From Woeseiaceae bacterium (lineage in GTDB: Bacteria > Pseudomonadota > Gammaproteobacteria > Steroidobacterales > Woeseiaceae): a DNA stretch of 64,000 nt. Positions 8,766 to 19,157 of this stretch are shown piece after piece. Location: the NCBI GenBank assembly GCA_028289545.1, contig JANQPG010000006.1, positions 62,001 to 126,000 of the forward strand. The letters run 5' to 3'. The notes beneath the pieces are model-generated. The model was not told where the DNA came from and ran no database searches. It saw only the letters and a program-made list of their open reading frames with translations. Numbering within the stretch: position 1 is the stretch's first letter; every line of letters begins with the position of its first letter. The position numbers and the translations under genes are program-made.

Positions 8766-9992
8766 ATGAGTCAGCAACATGACACGCTGTGGACAAACGT
8801 CAACGTCTACACGGCAAGCGGAGCCGGGATCATCGAGAATGCCGCCATCGGCGTGCGCGATGGCACTATCGCCTGGGTTGGCCCGTTGCCCGGCGACAGC
8901 GGCAAACCCATCGACGCCCGTGAGGTGATCGACGGCCGCTCGCGCTGGGTGCTGCCCGGGCTGGTCGATTGCCACACGCACCTCGTGTTTGCCGGCCAGC
9001 GTGCCGGCGAGTTCGAAGCCCGGCTTGCGGGCTCGAGTTACGAGGAGATCTCCCGAGCTGGCGGCGGCATAGCCAGCACCGTCCGCTCGACCCGCGACGC
9101 CTCCGAGGAAACGCTGTTCCAGGATGCCGCGGGACGCCTCAGGCAGCTCCTCCGCGACGGCGTAACGACCATCGAAATCAAGTCGGGCTACGGTTTGACG
9201 ATCGAGTCCGAAGAAAAGATGCTCAAGGTTGCCCGGCGTCTCGGCGAAGCGTTCCCCGTCAGGGTTGTGACGACGTTTCTGGGCGCGCACACCCTGCCGC
9301 CCGAGTATGCTGACGATCGCAAAGGCTACTTGCGCCTGATATGCGACGACATGTTGCCTGCCCTGGCCGGCCAGGGTCTGATCGACGCTGTCGACGGTTT
9401 TTGTGAGCGCATTGCGTTTACGCCCGAGGAAATGGGACGGGTCTTCGACGTCGCGCGGAGTCTCGGCCTGCCGGTCAAACTGCACGCCGAGCAGCTGTCG
9501 GACAGCGGCGGTGCTGCGCTCGCCGCCCGCTACGGCGCACTGTCGGCCGACCACCTGGAATACCTGAGCGAGGACGGCGTTCGCCGGATGGCCGAGAGCG
9601 GCACGGTGGCGGTCCTGCTGCCCGGCGCGTTCTACACGCTTCGCGATACACAGCGACCGCCCGTTGGCCTGCTGCGAAAACAGGGAGTGCCAATGGCGGT
9701 GTCGACGGATGCCAACCCCGGCAGCTCGCCGACGTTGTCGCTGCGGCTGATGGCCAACATGGCCTGTCAGCTGTTCTCGCTCACCGTTGACGAAGCGCTG
9801 CACGGGGTGACGATCAACGCCGCAAAGGCGCTTGGGCTCGACGCAGAAATCGGTTCGATCGAGATTGGGAAACGCGCCGATTTTGTCCTGCTCGACGTTG
9901 ACGAACCGGCGGAGTTTGCTTACTGGCTGGGCGGCAATATTGTGTCGGAGCTTGTGAGCGGCGGCACGCGACTCGATCTCGCGGCGCTGTAG
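8766..9992 (+). CDS. hutI: imidazolonepropionase HutI
   Basis: 408 residues from the ATG at 8766; an upstream in-frame start at 8742 would add eight unlike residues. Family signatures: [12 protein letters not shown] (metal HxH), [13 protein letters not shown] with [12 protein letters not shown] (substrate loop), [22 protein letters not shown] and [11 protein letters not shown]. It opens 4-imidazolone-5-propionate to N-formimino-glutamate. Transcribed from the HutC-marked divergent promoter with hutG; convergent with hutH. Confidence 0.96.
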   Translation: MSQQHDTLWTNVNVYTASGAGIIENAAIGVRDGTIAWVGPLPGDSGKPIDAREVIDGRSRWVLPGLVDCHTHLVFAGQRAGEFEARLAGSSYEEISRAGGGIASTVRSTRDASEETLFQDAAGRLRQLLRDGVTTIEIKSGYGLTIESEEKMLKVARRLGEAFPVRVVTTFLGAHTLPPEYADDRKGYLRLICDDMLPALAGQGLIDAVDGFCERIAFTPEEMGRVFDVARSLGLPVKLHAEQLSDSGGAALAARYGALSADHLEYLSEDGVRRMAESGTVAVLLPGAFYTLRDTQRPPVGLLRKQGVPMAVSTDANPGSSPTLSLRLMANMACQLFSLTVDEALHGVTINAAKALGLDAEIGSIEIGKRADFVLLDVDEPAEFAYWLGGNIVSELVSGGTRLDLAAL

Positions 9993-10013
9993 CGGCGCCG
10001 ACCGGACGACAAT

Positions 10014-11612
10014 CTAGTCGTCCTGTTCTTCTCGTTGTGAGCGCTCGATAGTTGTTGGCAGCAGTCCGATCAGCTCGGCATAGTACTCACCACTTTGGAT
10101 CAGCGCGCTGACGAAATCGATGTCCGGCGCGACGAGACGATCCACTTCGTACATCGGCACCTGCGAACGAATTTTCCCGAACGCCGCCTGCAGGGGTTTC
10201 GAGGTCGTCAACGGCTTGTGGAACTCGATCGCCTGACAGGCCGCCAGTAACTCGATCGAAACGACGTTGGCGGCGTTGGCGGTCATCGACAGCAGCCGGC
10301 GCGCAGCATAGGTTGCCATGCTGACGTGGTCTTCCTGATTGGCGGACGTTGGGATGCTGTCGACGCTCGCCGGATGCGCCAGGGCTTTGTTTTCCGACAC
10401 GAGTGCAGCCGCCGTAACTTGCGCAATCATGAAGCCGGAGTTGAGACCGCTGTCTTCGACCAGGAAGGCGGGTAAATCGCCGTTCATGTGCGGATCCACC
10501 AGGAGTGCAATACGACGCTCGGCGAGCGAACCTATTTCGGCAATTGCGAGCGCCAGCGCATCGGCGGCAAACGCGACGGGCTCCGCGTGAAAATTGCCGC
10601 CTGAGAGCACTTCGGGTTCGTGGGTAGAAGGGTCATCGGCAAACACCAGCGGGTTGTCGGTGACGGCATTCGCTTCGCGCTCGAGCACGTTCGCTGCGTG
10701 TACGAGCGAGTCGAGACAGGCCCCCATAACCTGAGGCTGACAGCGCAATGAATAGGGGTCCTGAACCTTTCCGCAATCGGCGTGGTCGGTCAGGATCGAA
10801 CTGCCCTCGAGCAGCTTGCGATAGACCGCCGCCACCTGGCGCTGGCCGTGTTGTCTGCGCAGGCGATGGATGCGGTCGTCGAACGGCGCGACGCTGCCTT
10901 TCAGACTGTCGACGGACATTGCGCCTGCGACGACCGCGGCCGCGAACACGTGCTCCGCCTCGAACAGCCCGGCCAACGCCAACGCCGTGGAGACCTGTGT
11001 TCCGTTCAACAGCGCCAGCCCTTCCTTCGGGCCCAGCTCGATCGGCTCGATGCCGGCTGCCGACAGGGCGTCCCGTGCACGTACGGTATCGCCGCGATAG
11101 CGGACATTGCCTTCGCCGAGCAGTGTTGCGGCAAGATGTGCCAGCGGCGCAAGGTCGCCCGATGCGCCCACGGAGCCTTTAGCGGGGATACACGGAGCAA
11201 TGTCGTGATGCAGCAGCAGAAGCAGCGCCTCGATGAGCTCGCGCCTGACGCCGGAATATCCCTGCAGCAGGCTCGTGATCTTGAGAAACAGAATCAGACG
11301 AGTCACTCGTTCATCGAGATAATCGCCAACGCCTGCGTTGTGCGACAGGACGAGGTTTCGCTGCAGAGCGCCGAGTTGCTCATCGGGAATCCGACACTGA
11401 GCGAGCAGGCCGAAGCCCGTATTGATGCCGTAGGCAGGGTCACCTGATGCAACGATGCGCAGAACGGCGTCGCTCGACTCGACAACGCGCGTCCACACGC
11501 TGTCGTCCACCTGAATGGACGGTTTTCCGAGGTAGACCTGCCGCAGGCTCGCGAGCGGAACATTGCCGGGATCGCCGATGCGAATGACGCGCTGCTGCGT
11601 GCTGGCCGGCAC
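10014..11612 (-). CDS. hutH: histidine ammonia-lyase HutH
   Basis: 532 residues, the normal length. The Ala-Ser-Gly triad that forms the MIO cofactor is in [15 protein letters not shown]. Further family motifs: [52 protein letters not shown] and [19 protein letters not shown]. It deaminates histidine to urocanate. GTG start at 11612, 10 nt after the hutU stop on the same strand, so hutU-hutH form one transcription unit. Confidence 0.96.
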   Translation of the reverse strand: MPASTQQRVIRIGDPGNVPLASLRQVYLGKPSIQVDDSVWTRVVESSDAVLRIVASGDPAYGINTGFGLLAQCRIPDEQLGALQRNLVLSHNAGVGDYLDERVTRLILFLKITSLLQGYSGVRRELIEALLLLLHHDIAPCIPAKGSVGASGDLAPLAHLAATLLGEGNVRYRGDTVRARDALSAAGIEPIELGPKEGLALLNGTQVSTALALAGLFEAEHVFAAAVVAGAMSVDSLKGSVAPFDDRIHRLRRQHGQRQVAAVYRKLLEGSSILTDHADCGKVQDPYSLRCQPQVMGACLDSLVHAANVLEREANAVTDNPLVFADDPSTHEPEVLSGGNFHAEPVAFAADALALAIAEIGSLAERRIALLVDPHMNGDLPAFLVEDSGLNSGFMIAQVTAAALVSENKALAHPASVDSIPTSANQEDHVSMATYAARRLLSMTANAANVVSIELLAACQAIEFHKPLTTSKPLQAAFGKIRSQVPMYEVDRLVAPDIDFVSALIQSGEYYAELIGLLPTTIERSQREEQDD

Positions 11613-11622
11613 GATACAAACC

Positions 11623-13296
11623 TCAGCGATTGATCATGGGCAGATGCAGGCCGTGCTCGGTCGCGCAATCGACGGCACTCGGGTAACCCGCATCGGCGTG
11701 CCGGCTTACCCCGGAAGCGGGATCGTTCCACAAGACACGGCCCAGTCGCTTCGCGGCGGCGTCCGTGCCGTCGGCAACAATGACGACGCCCGCATGTTGG
11801 GAAAAACCCATGCCGACACCGCCGCCATGATGCAGAGACACCCAGGTTGCCCCACTCGCGGTATTGAGCAATGCGTTCAACAGCGGCCAGTCGGACACGG
11901 CGTCACTGCCGTCTCGCATCGATTCGGTCTCGCGATTCGGACTGGCGACGGAACCCGAGTCGAGGTGATCGCGGCCGATGACGATGGGCGCCTTGAGCTC
12001 GCCGTCAGCCACCATCTGGTTAAAGGCAAGACCAAGCCGATGACGCTGACCGAGCCCCACCCAACAGATACGCGCGGGCAGTCCCTGGAACTGTATGCGC
12101 TCGCGCGCCATGTCGAGCCAGTTGTGCAGATGCGGGTCGTCCGGTATCAACTCCTTGACCTTCTGATCGGTCCTGTAGATGTCCTCCGGATCGCCGCTCA
12201 GCGCCACCCAGCGAAACGGACCGACGCCGCGACAGAACAACGGCCGGATGTACGCGGGGACAAAGCCTGGAAAATCGAAGGCGTTGCCGACACCCTCTTC
12301 TTTTGCCATTTGCCGGATATTGTTGCCGTAGTCGAAGGTTGGAATCCCAAGCTTCTGGAACTCGAGCATAGCCTTGACGTGCACGGCCATCGACCGCTTC
12401 GCCTCCCGGGCGACAAGGTTCTTGTCGGATTTTTGCCGCTCCTGCCATTCTTCGACGGTCCAGCCGATCGGCAGGTAGCCGTGCGCGGGATCGTGCGCAG
12501 AGGTCTGGTCCGTGACGGCATGCGGCCGGATACCTTTCTCGAGCATCTCGGGGAGTATCTCCGCCGCGTTGCCGAGCAAACCGACGGAAACGGCCTCGCC
12601 GGATCGACAATGAGCGTCGATGAGCCGCATTGCCTCGTCGAGCGTCTTGACCTTGTGGTCGACGTAGCCCGTGCGATGCCGGAAATCGATCCGGCTTTCC
12701 TGGCACTCGATCGTAAGACTGGAGGCGCCGGCCAGCGATGCAGCCAGCGGTTGCGCACCACCCATCCCGCCCAGACCCGCGGTCAGAATCCATTTGCCGT
12801 TGAGGTTGCCCCCGTAGTGCTGACGGCCCATTTCGACGAAGGTCTCATAGGTGCCCTGCACGATGCCCTGCGAGCCTATGTAGATCCAGGAACCGGCCGT
12901 CATTTGTCCGTACATCATGAGTCCGGCGCGATCGAGCTCGTTGAAGTGCTCCCAGTTGGCCCACGCCGGGACCAGGTTCGAATTGGCGATGAGCACGCGC
13001 GGCGCGTCCTCGTGCGTTTTGGCCACGAACACGGGCTTGCCGCTCTGAATGAGCAGGGTCTCGTCAATCTCGAGATTCTTGAGCGTGTCGATGATCGCGT
13101 GGTAGCAGTCCCAGTTGCGGGCCGCCTTGCCGATTCCGCCGTAGACGACAAGGTCTTCCGGTCGTTCGGCCACGTCCGGATGCAGATTGTTCATGAGCAT
13201 TCGGAGCGGCGCTTCGGTGGTCCAGTGCCGCGCGGTCAACGTCGTGCCACCGGGTATCTCCGTGAAATCTTTGCGAACGGAAGACTCGTTAGCCAT
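11623..13296 (-). CDS. hutU: urocanate hydratase HutU
   Basis: 557 residues from the ATG at 13296. A longer frame to 13389 is rejected because its first codons cover the HutC-type palindrome and its extra residues are unlike the family, which starts near the conserved ITARHW/LTARHW region. NAD-binding [12 protein letters not shown] and the C-terminal [19 protein letters not shown] and [15 protein letters not shown] motifs are present. It hydrates urocanate to imidazolonepropionate using tightly bound NAD+. It has its own promoter in the 161-bp gap after hutC and continues into hutH. Confidence 0.96.
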   Translation of the reverse strand: MANESSVRKDFTEIPGGTTLTARHWTTEAPLRMLMNNLHPDVAERPEDLVVYGGIGKAARNWDCYHAIIDTLKNLEIDETLLIQSGKPVFVAKTHEDAPRVLIANSNLVPAWANWEHFNELDRAGLMMYGQMTAGSWIYIGSQGIVQGTYETFVEMGRQHYGGNLNGKWILTAGLGGMGGAQPLAASLAGASSLTIECQESRIDFRHRTGYVDHKVKTLDEAMRLIDAHCRSGEAVSVGLLGNAAEILPEMLEKGIRPHAVTDQTSAHDPAHGYLPIGWTVEEWQERQKSDKNLVAREAKRSMAVHVKAMLEFQKLGIPTFDYGNNIRQMAKEEGVGNAFDFPGFVPAYIRPLFCRGVGPFRWVALSGDPEDIYRTDQKVKELIPDDPHLHNWLDMARERIQFQGLPARICWVGLGQRHRLGLAFNQMVADGELKAPIVIGRDHLDSGSVASPNRETESMRDGSDAVSDWPLLNALLNTASGATWVSLHHGGGVGMGFSQHAGVVIVADGTDAAAKRLGRVLWNDPASGVSRHADAGYPSAVDCATEHGLHLPMINR

Positions 13297-13376
13297 ATGA
13301 GAATCCTCTCCAACAGCCGGGCCCGTGCACATCGGCCAGTAGCTCTGGCGTCGCCGGAATGTGCAGCATGTACGAT

Positions 13377-13390
13377 CTTGTATAGACAAG
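13377..13390. promoter_or_regulatory. HutC operator candidate (hutU)
   Basis: CTTGTATAGACAAG is a near-perfect palindrome with five-base arms (CTTGT/ACAAG), 80 bp upstream of the hutU start codon. It closely resembles the known Pseudomonas HutC site and matches the hutG/hutI element. Confidence 0.8.
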
Positions 13391-13457
13391 TATACCGCAA
13401 GCGCGAAGGGGGCGAAACAAGGGTCGGACGGGATCTTCAGTCAGCCATATGTCGGCT

Positions 13458-14183
13458 TCAGTTACGCTCTGGCGAGAACGAATCGGACAACCGGTACTTG
13501 TCGCCCGGGTGGTGGAGTTCGACGTAGGAGACTGGCTGCCCTTGCGACCAGGTCTTTCTCTCGAGTATCAGGCACGGGTCGGTCGGGTCCATTTTCAGGC
13601 GCTTCCGGACAATGGCCGAGGGCATGGCGGCCCGAACCGTGTGCTCGACGCGCTGCAGGGGCACGTTGGCCAGCAAAAACTCAGCGGGCGTCGAGGTTTC
13701 GAGGTCGATCCCGGCGTAAGTCGGCACGCTGCCGACGTTGACAAAGCGGTCCTCGAGCTGGATGGGAATGCCGTCCTCCTTGTGCACGACGACGGTATGA
13801 AACGTTTTTGCCTGCGGATGCAGCTCCATCCAGGCCGCAACTTCTCTCGGCGGTTTAGCTTTTTTGTTGACGAGCACATCGTAGCCGTAAGCATGGCCCC
13901 GCTCGCGCACCTCGTCGCCAATACTTCGCACCTGCATCAGGTGACCGGTCGTTTGCGTTTGTGCAACGAAAGTGCCGACGCCCGGGACGCGGGTCAAAAG
14001 CCCTTCGGCTGTCAGCTCCTTGAGCGCGCGGTTGACGGTCATACGGGATATGCCGAACTCGCGCGTCAGTTCGTGTTCCGACGGCACACGTTGGTTGGGC
14101 AGCAACTCGCCCGAGAATATTTTTGCGGAAATATGCGACTTCACCTTCTGGTACAAAGGTGCGACTTCCAGGTTGTCTTTCAT
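13458..14183 (-). CDS. hutC: GntR/HutC-family histidine utilisation repressor
   Basis: 241 residues from the ATG at 14183, which has AAGGG six nt upstream; an alternative TTG at 14213 adds ten residues. Residues ~8-75 are the GntR winged helix (VPSEHELTREFGISRMTVNRAL, LLTRVPGVGTFVAQ). The rest is a UTRA ligand domain with the HutC-type LERKTWSQGQPVSYVELHHPGDKYRL end. It is expected to repress the hut genes until urocanate binds. Divergent from hutF with a paired TGTATATT element between them, consistent with autoregulation. Confidence 0.94.
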   Translation of the reverse strand: MKDNLEVAPLYQKVKSHISAKIFSGELLPNQRVPSEHELTREFGISRMTVNRALKELTAEGLLTRVPGVGTFVAQTQTTGHLMQVRSIGDEVRERGHAYGYDVLVNKKAKPPREVAAWMELHPQAKTFHTVVVHKEDGIPIQLEDRFVNVGSVPTYAGIDLETSTPAEFLLANVPLQRVEHTVRAAMPSAIVRKRLKMDPTDPCLILERKTWSQGQPVSYVELHHPGDKYRLSDSFSPERN

Positions 14184-14225
14184 AATGCCCTTGAGGTGAG
14201 TCTCGACGGCCAACCGTCGTTGGCA

Positions 14226-14247
14226 TTGTATATTGCTGTATATTCAG
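14226..14247. promoter_or_regulatory. HutC operator candidate (hutC/hutF)
   Basis: The 8-mer TGTATATT occurs twice, ten bases apart (14228 and 14238), in the divergent hutC-hutF gap. The core TGTATA is the same as in the other two hut control regions; the second copy sits in an imperfect palindrome, CTGTATATTCAG. Confidence 0.65.
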
Positions 14248-14325
14248 GTTAAAAGGCGCCCGAGAGCCTATTCCCGGATTCCCTGACCTGAATCGGAACA
14301 AACACAGCATCGAATAGAACCCATC

Positions 14326-15735
14326 GTGTCTTCCTCGGCTGACAAGCCCTCGGGCGCTCGCTCGACTCAACAGTACTGGTGCGATCGGGCGCTGCTCCCC
14401 AAAGGCTGGGCGCGCGGCGTGTTACTCACGATCGACAGCGGTTGGATTGTCGATATAGCCGCGGGCACCCAACCCACGAGTCCATCCAGACGCCTTGGCA
14501 CCGTCCTGCCGGGTATGCCCAACACGCACAGCCATGCGTTCCAGCGCGCCATGGCCGGCCTTACGGAATACCGCGTCAGGGAACGCGATTCGTTCTGGAG
14601 CTGGCGAGAAACCATGTACCGGTTTGCCCACCGGATCACGCCGGACGACCAGCGCCATATTGCCGCACGGCTGTATGTCGACATGCTCAAAGCCGGCTAC
14701 ACGACGGTTGCGGAGTTTCACTATCTTCACCACGCGCCTGATGGGGTGCGCTACGACAAAATCAGCGAAATGTCGCAGTCCGTCATCGACGGCGCCGAAC
14801 TCGCGGGAATCAACGTGACGCATCTGCCGGTGCTGTATATGACGGGCGGTTTCGACGGTCGTGAGCTTGCCGCTGAACAGCGTCGATTCGGCAATACGGT
14901 GGAGAGTTACGCCGAGTTGTCGAACGAAGTAGCGGTACGTTGCGCCCGGTCAGAACAGCAGCAATGCGGGCGGGCGCTGCATAGCCTGCGAGCCGTGCCG
15001 CCTTCGGCGATGCGCGAGGTGTTGCAGGCCGGAAACGGCAGCCAAACGGCCGCGCCGGTACATGTCCACATTGCGGAACAAACGAAGGAAGTCGACGACT
15101 GCCTGGCCGAGCGGGGTTTGCGACCTGTCGAATGGCTGCTCGACAACTTCGCGGTCGACGAGCGCTGGTGCCTCATACACGCCACACACTCGAGCGACAG
15201 TGAAATTCGCGACATCGCCCGATCGAAAGCCACGGTTGGACTTTGCCCAAGCACCGAAGCCAATCTCGGAGACGGTGTTTTCCCGCTGCCGGCGTTGCTC
15301 GCACAGGGTGGCTCGATCTCCGTCGGCTCGGATAGCAACACGTCCGTCAACCTCATCGAGGAACTGCGCTGGCTCGAATACGCGCAGCGGCTCGCCCTGC
15401 GGAGCCGAAACGTGGTTGCCGGCGCCTCCGGCGATCACACGGGGCAAAGGCTGTTCGAGCTGTGCCTGGACGGCGGGCGCCGAGCTACGGGGCAACAAGT
15501 TGGCCGCATTGCAACCGGCTACCGGGCAGACTTGCTCGTTGTCGACGACAACGCGATTCCGCATACCCCCGACGATTTTGTGCTGGATCGCATTGTGTTC
15601 GGCTGCGATCGATCACCTTTCCGCGACGTCATGGTTGCGGGCCTTTGGAAGGTGCGGAATTTTCGGCACGTTGCCGAAGAGCCGTTAGAGCAGCATTACG
15701 ACGATACGCTTCGACGCCTGTTAGGCGATCTTTAG
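14326..15735 (+). CDS. hutF: formimidoylglutamate deiminase HutF
   Basis: 469 residues, GTG start. Amidohydrolase-fold motifs: LPGMPNTHSHAFQRAMAG (zinc HxH), EFHYLHHAPDGVRYD, HVHIAEQTKEVDDC, CLIHATHSSDSE and SVGSDSNTSVNLIEELRWLEY. These are specific for HutF, which removes ammonia from N-formimino-glutamate to give N-formylglutamate for HutG. The pair shows that this organism uses the five-step route rather than direct formimidoylglutamase (HuG) or formyltransferase routes. Divergent from hutC. Confidence 0.94.
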   Translation: MSSSADKPSGARSTQQYWCDRALLPKGWARGVLLTIDSGWIVDIAAGTQPTSPSRRLGTVLPGMPNTHSHAFQRAMAGLTEYRVRERDSFWSWRETMYRFAHRITPDDQRHIAARLYVDMLKAGYTTVAEFHYLHHAPDGVRYDKISEMSQSVIDGAELAGINVTHLPVLYMTGGFDGRELAAEQRRFGNTVESYAELSNEVAVRCARSEQQQCGRALHSLRAVPPSAMREVLQAGNGSQTAAPVHVHIAEQTKEVDDCLAERGLRPVEWLLDNFAVDERWCLIHATHSSDSEIRDIARSKATVGLCPSTEANLGDGVFPLPALLAQGGSISVGSDSNTSVNLIEELRWLEYAQRLALRSRNVVAGASGDHTGQRLFELCLDGGRRATGQQVGRIATGYRADLLVVDDNAIPHTPDDFVLDRIVFGCDRSPFRDVMVAGLWKVRNFRHVAEEPLEQHYDDTLRRLLGDL

Positions 15736-15761
15736 AACCGAGAGCATCCGGGCGCTCTGTT

Positions 15762-16184
15762 TCATGCCGGCTTCTTGGGCGTGCCTGCAATGGCGCCGAA
15801 AACACCCGCTACCGCGGCGCCCGAAAAGACGTACAGGGACAGGTAAATCGCGAGTACGGACCACTCCTCGCGCACGGTGTCCAGCAGATCAAAGTAAATC
15901 ACCGTTGTGACCAGGACCAAAACACCGCCCGCAAGCGCGTGGGCCCAAACGTAGCCGACCCTGAAATACGACAACACCAGATGCGTGGGCACACCAACGA
16001 TCAGCGTGACGGGATAGGCGATCAGCAGGCCGTAGATCGCAAACAGCGTGTAGTTCTCCAGCACTTCCCAGGCGTCGCGGCCCGAAAAAAGGGCCTCAAC
16101 CCCAAGCACCACAATGACCACACCAAGCGTCGCCAACGGCGCGACCAGTACCGCTGCAATGATCCTGAGCAATCGCATCCACAT
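15762..16184 (-). CDS. small four-helix membrane protein, unknown
   Basis: 140 residues, mostly hydrophobic, with about four membrane helices: LLRIIAAVLVAPLATLGVVI, YGLLIAYPVTLIVGVPTHLVL, HALAGGVLVLVTTVIYF and LYVFSGAAVAGVFGAIAGT, and a short KKPA tail. I do not recognise a named family. It sits between hutF (convergent) and the control region of the TonB receptor (divergent). Its composition matches that of the surrounding genes, so it is probably real. Confidence 0.65.
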   Translation of the reverse strand: MWMRLLRIIAAVLVAPLATLGVVIVVLGVEALFSGRDAWEVLENYTLFAIYGLLIAYPVTLIVGVPTHLVLSYFRVGYVWAHALAGGVLVLVTTVIYFDLLDTVREEWSVLAIYLSLYVFSGAAVAGVFGAIAGTPKKPA

Positions 16185-16306
16185 AGGCTTGGGGTCGTTA
16201 TCTCACGCGCCCGCGGTACGCGGACGCTGGAACGCCGCCGCCGCGGCGCCGGATTGAGCCGTTGAATTAGCACCCTTGACAATGCCTGATCGGAAGCCTA
16301 AAGTCC

Positions 16307-16324
16307 TGAGACAACGTTGTCTCA
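16307..16324. promoter_or_regulatory. NagR-type operator (TonB receptor)
   Basis: TGAGACAACGTTGTCTCA, an 18-bp perfect palindrome with the central CG typical of LacI-family operators, 63 bp upstream of the receptor start codon. The same palindrome recurs before the GlcNAc kinase and nagA. Confidence 0.88.
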
Positions 16325-16386
16325 ACGTGCTTTTTGCGCACCTACGTCGCTCGGACGGCAAATATCGACACATTACGGGGGTAGTC

Positions 16387-19086
16387 ATGTCGAAGAAACG
16401 CAACCCAAAAACCACCAAACGCCCGGTGAATACCGCTTCCGGATCGCCGGTTTTCAAACGTTCGATCGTCGCCTCCGCGGTAGCAGCCGCTCTCTGTGCC
16501 GGGCCGTCCACCACATTTGCGCAAGCAGATGATGGCGTGGCCCTCGAAGAAATTGTGGTCACGGGCGTGCGGCGAAGCATCATGGACTCCCTCTCGGCCA
16601 AGCGCTTCTCGGACGCTGTCGTCGACGCGATTTCAGCCGAGGACGTCGGCAAGTTTCCGGACAAAAACCTGGCGGAAGCGCTGCAGCGCGTACCCGGCGT
16701 CGTCATCAACCGGGAGTTCGGTGAAGGGGAGCGCGTGAATATTCGCGGAACGGCGCCCAACCTGACTCGCACGCTGCTCAACGGGCACGCGCTGGCGACG
16801 GCGGACTGGTTCATCCTCGACCAGCTCAACACGACGCGCAGTTTTAACTACCTCATGCTGCCGAGCGACATTATCGGCCAGGTAAGAGTCTACAAAAGCT
16901 CGCAAGCCAACCTCGAAGAAGGCGGTATCGGCGGCACGGTCGACGTCATTACCCGCAAGCCGTTCGATCTCGATTCGTTTACGGCGGTCGCCAACCTGCA
17001 GCTCGCGCACACGGAGCTCGCCGACGAGACGGATCCCAACGTGTCTGGACTCATCAGCTGGACCAACGACCAGCGAACGTTCGGCGTCATGGCCGCAGCC
17101 GTCCGCCAGGAGAGAAACATACGCCGCGACGGCGTCGAGGTGCTGGGTTACTTTACGGCGGACGCAGACCCGGGCCCGGGCACGCAGGATGTCCTGGTTC
17201 CTTCGCTCATTGGCTCAGCCCTGTTCGAGCAGGAGCGAATCCGCACCGGCGGTAATTTCAGCGTTCAGTTCAAACCGAACGACCAGGTGGAATTCAATCT
17301 CACGGGTCTTTACTCCGAGTTCGAGGCGGACAACATCAACCAGAACTTCCTGACCTGGGGTATTCGCGCTATCGGCAACGGCGGCACGCTGACCAACGCC
17401 ACCGTTGTCGACGGTACGGCCGTCGCGGGCACGATCGAATCGCTCAACGGCGGCACGGCTGATTTTGGTGTCGTATACGACGCAATTCAGCGCGAAGCGC
17501 TGGCGACGACGTCGAACATCGATCTCGTCACCGACATTACGCTCAACGATCTCTGGAGTGCGAGCGTCCGTATCGGTTACACGGAAGCCGAAGGCAACAC
17601 GGAAAACCAGCCGTTTGTCGAATTCGGCTCCCCCGCATCGTTCAACTACGACCTGCGCGGCGCCACACCTGAAGTGTCGTTCAACAACGTGGATGCCAAC
17701 GATCCGAACGACCTTCAGTTCATTTTCAGCTCACTGCACGAAATCCTGAACGACGATTCGGAAGGCTATATCTATGCCGATGCCAAGCGGGAACTCGACG
17801 GCGAGCTTTTTGATTCGATCGAGTTCGGAGTCAAGGCAACCGACCACGAGCGCGAACTGGTATTCAACGCAACGACCTACGGCGGCTTCCACGTACCGAT
17901 CAACACAACCGCCGCCAGCGCGTTTGCCGGTCCGCTGACTCCCAGCGATTTCCTGAGTGGCATTAGCGGCGCCGGCACGCTCGACTCCTACTGGCAGATC
18001 AATCGCGATGCCACGAGCGAGCTGCTGTTCAACAATCTGGCGAATACCGACCGCATCCTGTACCCGCAGCAGAGCTTTTCGGTGCAGGAAGACACACTGG
18101 GCGGCTACGTCATGGCGAACTTCGACAACGATCGCTGGCGCGGCAACGTCGGCGTTCGCGTGGTACGCACCGAGCAGACCTCAAGCGGTAACGTAAGCAG
18201 CCCGCAGGGTCAGGTTGCAAACGCCTTCGGCGCGTACGACCCGGTGACCGTCGAGCGCAGCTACACGGACGTGCTTCCGAGCCTGAACCTGGTGTACGAA
18301 GCGGGCGACGATCTGCTGTACCGTTTCACGGCGTCTCGGGTCATGACCCGGCCCGACTTCACGGACATCACGCCAAGGGCCAGCCTGAATCCGGGCGCAC
18401 TGACCGGTACCAGCGGCAACCCGGACCTCGACCCTTTCGAGGCCAACCAGTTCGACGTTACCGTCGAGTGGTACCCGTCGGAGCAATCGGCGTTTGCGGC
18501 GGCGCTCTTCTACAAGGACATCGAATCGTTCATTACGGACAACCCGGTTGACCGTATCCTGACCATCCAGGCCAACTCCGCGCCCAATGCTTCCTGCACG
18601 GCCGCCGGAACCAACCTGTTCGACTGCCCGTTTGTCATCAACGAGCGCTCCAACGGCGGCGGCGGCGAGTCGATTGGACTCGAACTGGCCGGCACCTGGA
18701 CCTTCGACAACGGCTTTGGCGTCCAGGGCAACTACACCTACGTCGACGCCGAGGCGGACAGTGGCGATCCGCTGCCGGGCGCGTCCGAGAATCAGTTCAA
18801 CCTGAGCGGCTTCTACGAGATCGATCAATTCAGCGCGCGGTTATCGTATACGTATCGCTCGGAATTCTTCGTGACCTTCGATCGGTCGACACAGCTCGAT
18901 CAGGACGCTCTCGAATCGCTGGATGCGTCGCTGCAGTACCGGTTGAACGATCAGATTGCGTTTACGTTCGATGCCGTCAACCTCACCGAGGAAACGATCG
19001 AGCAGTTTGCGGGCAACGACAACCGGCCGCGTGCGATCTACGACAACGGCCGGATTTTCTTTGCGGGCGTCAGCGTCAGGTACTAA
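16387..19086 (+). CDS. TonB-dependent receptor, probably for chitin oligosaccharides
   Basis: 899 residues from the ATG at 16387; the longer frame from 16276 would read through the operator and add no family sequence. A signal sequence (FKRSIVASAVAAALCAG, cleavage near FAQA) leads to a TonB box-like LEEIVVTGVRR. The plug reads DVGKFPDKNLAEALQRVPGV and NIRGTAPNLTRTLLNGHALA. The barrel ends with FFAGVSVRY, the usual outer-membrane C-terminus. The receptor imports a ligand across the outer membrane with TonB energy. The NagR palindrome upstream and the chitinase/hexosaminidase neighbours suggest GlcNAc oligosaccharides. Confidence 0.9.
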   Translation: MSKKRNPKTTKRPVNTASGSPVFKRSIVASAVAAALCAGPSTTFAQADDGVALEEIVVTGVRRSIMDSLSAKRFSDAVVDAISAEDVGKFPDKNLAEALQRVPGVVINREFGEGERVNIRGTAPNLTRTLLNGHALATADWFILDQLNTTRSFNYLMLPSDIIGQVRVYKSSQANLEEGGIGGTVDVITRKPFDLDSFTAVANLQLAHTELADETDPNVSGLISWTNDQRTFGVMAAAVRQERNIRRDGVEVLGYFTADADPGPGTQDVLVPSLIGSALFEQERIRTGGNFSVQFKPNDQVEFNLTGLYSEFEADNINQNFLTWGIRAIGNGGTLTNATVVDGTAVAGTIESLNGGTADFGVVYDAIQREALATTSNIDLVTDITLNDLWSASVRIGYTEAEGNTENQPFVEFGSPASFNYDLRGATPEVSFNNVDANDPNDLQFIFSSLHEILNDDSEGYIYADAKRELDGELFDSIEFGVKATDHERELVFNATTYGGFHVPINTTAASAFAGPLTPSDFLSGISGAGTLDSYWQINRDATSELLFNNLANTDRILYPQQSFSVQEDTLGGYVMANFDNDRWRGNVGVRVVRTEQTSSGNVSSPQGQVANAFGAYDPVTVERSYTDVLPSLNLVYEAGDDLLYRFTASRVMTRPDFTDITPRASLNPGALTGTSGNPDLDPFEANQFDVTVEWYPSEQSAFAAALFYKDIESFITDNPVDRILTIQANSAPNASCTAAGTNLFDCPFVINERSNGGGGESIGLELAGTWTFDNGFGVQGNYTYVDAEADSGDPLPGASENQFNLSGFYEIDQFSARLSYTYRSEFFVTFDRSTQLDQDALESLDASLQYRLNDQIAFTFDAVNLTEETIEQFAGNDNRPRAIYDNGRIFFAGVSVRY

Positions 19087-19118
19087 AAGGAGGCGCAGCG
19101 TTCCCCCCGCTGCCCGGC

Positions 19119-19156
19119 GAGCGGCTGCCGGACCTTCCGCGGCCGCTCGTTCTTTT
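19119..19156 (+). terminator. probable terminator after the TonB receptor
   Basis: GAGCGGC at 19119-19125 pairs with GCCGCTC at 19142-19148, with an inner CCGG/CCG pairing, followed by GTTCTTTTCT. It lies 33 bp after the receptor stop. Confidence 0.55.
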
Positions 19157-19157
19157 C

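Noticed and set aside
8616..9803. 395-codon minus-strand frame opposite hutI
   Set aside because: Shadow frame; hutI is unambiguous on the plus strand.
11563..13527. 654-codon plus-strand frame opposite hutU
   Set aside because: Antisense shadow of a high-GC gene; residues show no domain and hutU matches its family along the full length.
15739..15760. AGAGC/GCTCT hairpin after hutF
   Set aside because: Five-base stem and a weak T-run; too poor to call a terminator.
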